From Myxococcales bacterium (lineage in GTDB: Bacteria > Myxococcota_A > Polyangia > Palsa-1104 > JAEUJZ01): a DNA stretch of 64,000 nt. The notes under the pieces are model-generated. The model saw only the letters and a list, made by a program, of their open reading frames with translations. It did not search any database and was not told the origin of the DNA. Both the position numbers and the translations under genes were made by a program. Within the stretch, counting starts at the first letter, position 1; the number at the start of each line of letters is the position of its first letter. Where the stretch lies: positions 147,594-211,593 of the forward strand of contig JAEUKB010000079.1 of the NCBI GenBank assembly GCA_016794365.1. Direction: 5' to 3'. This document shows, in pieces, positions 63,946-64,000 of this stretch.

Positions 63946-64000
63946 ATGCAGAGCGAGCATGCAGTGGACAAGTGGGCGGAGCAGGAATTTGGCCATGCGG
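63946..64000 (+). mobile_element. Start of an IS4/Tn5-type transposase, cut by the window edge
   Basis: The last 55 bases open a frame reading MQSEHAVDKWAEQEFGHA. The WAxxEFGxA text is the beginning of the N-terminal DNA-binding domain of IS50/Tn5-like transposases (usually continuing LGDxRRxxRL). The rest and both inverted repeats are outside or not identified. Confidence 0.7.

Noticed and set aside
63163..63996. A 277-residue minus-strand open frame
   Set aside because: Part of it is the translated minisatellite (repeating GGCCKRR), and the rest is antisense to the plus-strand gene.

Overview
The window looks like a chromosomal segment of a Myxococcota (delta-lineage) bacterium. The clues are two giant tetratricopeptide-repeat (TPR) proteins, serine/threonine kinases of the HRDxSPxN type (one with FHA, one with a PEGA-like tail), many lipoproteins, a histone-H1-like protein, and an ATP synthase locus holding only the F0 accessory and a/c subunits. 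Moderately high G+C and tight gene packing fit. The genus cannot be named from the sequence. Nearly all genes look chromosomal; the clearest mobile DNA is the first few codons of an IS4/Tn5-type transposase at the right edge.

Layout. 1-10.2 kb: one minus-strand giant TPR gene that runs off the left edge. 10.25-10.96 kb: a non-coding gap. 11-14.7 kb: an MtfA-like metallopeptidase, then mltG and ruvX (minus, overlapping), then a methyltransferase (plus). 14.9-15.4 kb: an H1-like DNA-binding protein with a clear promoter, inverted repeat and terminator. 15.4-19.1 kb: a conserved small protein and a YfhO-type membrane protein (minus), greA, and a 48-residue membrane peptide. 19.2-24 kb: metK; a TetR regulator divergent from a COQ4-like protein with a probable operator between them; the ACT + DUF711 (UPF0210) pair. 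24-35.5 kb: an FHA-kinase-pseudokinase divergent from the second giant TPR protein (2,743 residues). 35.6-38.4 kb: two lipoproteins (one a cytochrome c) and class I aldolase. 38.6-40.6 kb: atpZ/I-atpI-atpB-atpE, with Na+-type ligands in subunit c. 40.6-54.9 kb: mainly housekeeping genes (crotonase, acpS, nnr, gltA, a GT-C glycosyltransferase, GNAT, MscS, panC-tlyA, aspS, doxX). 54.9-64 kb: a more accessory region with tandem repeats, a BMP lipoprotein, a TPR membrane protein with internal DNA repeats, a kinase lacking its N-lobe, a GFA enzyme, a possible enzyme relic, a GST, GNAT, a 21-bp minisatellite and the transposase start.

How genes work together. The FHA-kinase and giant TPR at 24-35.5 kb face away from one shared 270-bp region and may form a signalling/scaffold pair; this is inference. 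Several pairs are tightly coupled by start/stop overlaps: ruvX-mltG, atpZ-atpI-atpB, tlyA-panC, and the glycosyltransferase with its GNAT neighbour. Starts were chosen by ribosome-binding site and family length where the longest open frame was clearly too long.
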